Assembly: GCA_963578605.1 (NCBI GenBank)
Contig: CAUZEA010000010.1
Location: forward strand, 1-64,000
Length of the DNA: 64,000 nucleotides
Direction of reading: 5' to 3'
Source of the DNA: JAKVCB01 sp963578605
GTDB taxonomy: Bacteria; Planctomycetota; Planctomycetia; Pirellulales; Lacipirellulaceae
A program made the position numbers and the translations under genes. Below, in pieces: positions 63,730-64,000 of the stretch. Every line of letters begins with the position of its first letter. Position 1 is the first letter of the stretch. The notes under the pieces were generated by a model. It saw only the letters and a program-made list of their open reading frames with translations. It ran no database searches and was not told the DNA's origin.

Positions 63730-64000
63730 TCATTCCACGGATAGGAATTTCAATCCGCTCACGCGCTTCATCCTGGAACGGGGTGCCTTCGTACAGGTAG
63801 AACTCGATGCGGCTGCCAGCGGGTTTGACTTCAAGTCCGGGTTCGGGGCATGGGGATAGTCGACGGGGTGATAGCGGATGCCCAATTCCGGCGTCATCAA
63901 TCTCTTGCCACGCCTGGCCCGCGAAGTGATCGCTCGGTCGAGGATGCCGCTGGTCAGCAGCGTTTGCTCGACAGGATAGCTCGGCTTCCCTGTGTGCATC
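63730..64000 (-). CDS. C-terminal part of a Gfo/Idh/MocA-type oxidoreductase (5' end outside window)
   Basis: 90 codons seen, open to the right edge. [40 protein letters not shown] match the end of the planctomycete oxidoreductases (TLLTSGILD, RLxTPxLxIxY). After about residue 60 the frame reads a low-quality Ser/Thr-rich tail, while another frame reads a better one ([18 protein letters not shown] at about 63750-63810), so a one-base indel in the tail is possible. The protein would be about 400 residues if intact. Confidence 0.6.
   Translation of the reverse strand, partial: MHTGKPSYPVEQTLLTSGILDRAITSRARRGKRLMTPELGIRYHPVDYPHAPNPDLKSNPLAAASSSTCTKAPRSRMKRVSGLKFLSVE

Overview
The window looks like chromosomal DNA of a planctomycete, most likely of the Pirellulales type. 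The DNA is moderately GC-rich (35/60 on one hand-counted line). The gene set includes several families I associate with planctomycetes: a secreted SHD1-domain protein, a YdjY-domain protein, a secreted CSxC-rich protein, paired predicted outer-membrane barrels, a free-standing RNA polymerase alpha-CTD-like protein, a DUF1570-type metallopeptidase, and several Gfo/Idh/MocA oxidoreductases, one with a twin-arginine leader. This taxonomic call is inference from family content. No rRNA, tRNA, CRISPR array, prophage or insertion sequence was recognised.

Layout. 1-8.9 kb: a homocysteine methyltransferase fused to a SAM methyltransferase and running off the left edge, an ImmA/IrrE-like protein with an altered zinc motif, a double pseudo-receiver protein next to an HTH-EIIA(Ntr) fusion, a MurE-like ligase, an oxidoreductase, a CheY-like receiver and one unknown protein. 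9-16.6 kb: an alkyltransferase, then a complete tripartite RND efflux operon (permease, adaptor, TolC-like). 16.6-24.1 kb: an SMC/YhaN-like ATPase fused to two DUF4332-like domains, a PAS-GGDEF cyclase, a flippase and ApbE. 24.4-26.6 kb: sucCD. 26.7-36 kb: two paralogous barrels, ispG, a YggS-type protein, a large unknown protein, a YdjY protein and a PQQ-type propeller. 36.2-40.3 kb: a same-strand group of a Cys-rich secreted protein, a small P-loop ATPase, two arrestin-like proteins and the alpha-CTD-like protein. 40.5-51 kb: a UvrD/PcrA helicase, an RlmM-like methyltransferase, a metallopeptidase, a GNAT protein, an LpxL-like acyltransferase, TrmL, a small secreted protein, murB-ftsQ and csrA. 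51.5-64 kb: an isochorismatase, hslVU, tsaE, thiL, the SHD1 protein, an aldehyde dehydrogenase, adenine deaminase, two oxidoreductases and a low-GC metallophosphoesterase.

How the genes work together. Clear functional groups are the efflux operon, sucCD (TCA cycle), hslVU (ATP-dependent protease), murB-ftsQ (a remnant of the division/cell-wall cluster) and thiL-tsaE. The least explained groups are the arrestin-like/ATPase operon at 37.7-39.8 kb, the ATPase-DUF4332 fusion at 16.7-19.8 kb and the HTH-EIIA/pseudo-receiver pair at 2.7-4.3 kb. A second theme is at least eight short tandem duplications (about 12-27 nt units), mostly between genes and several placed right at start or stop codons.
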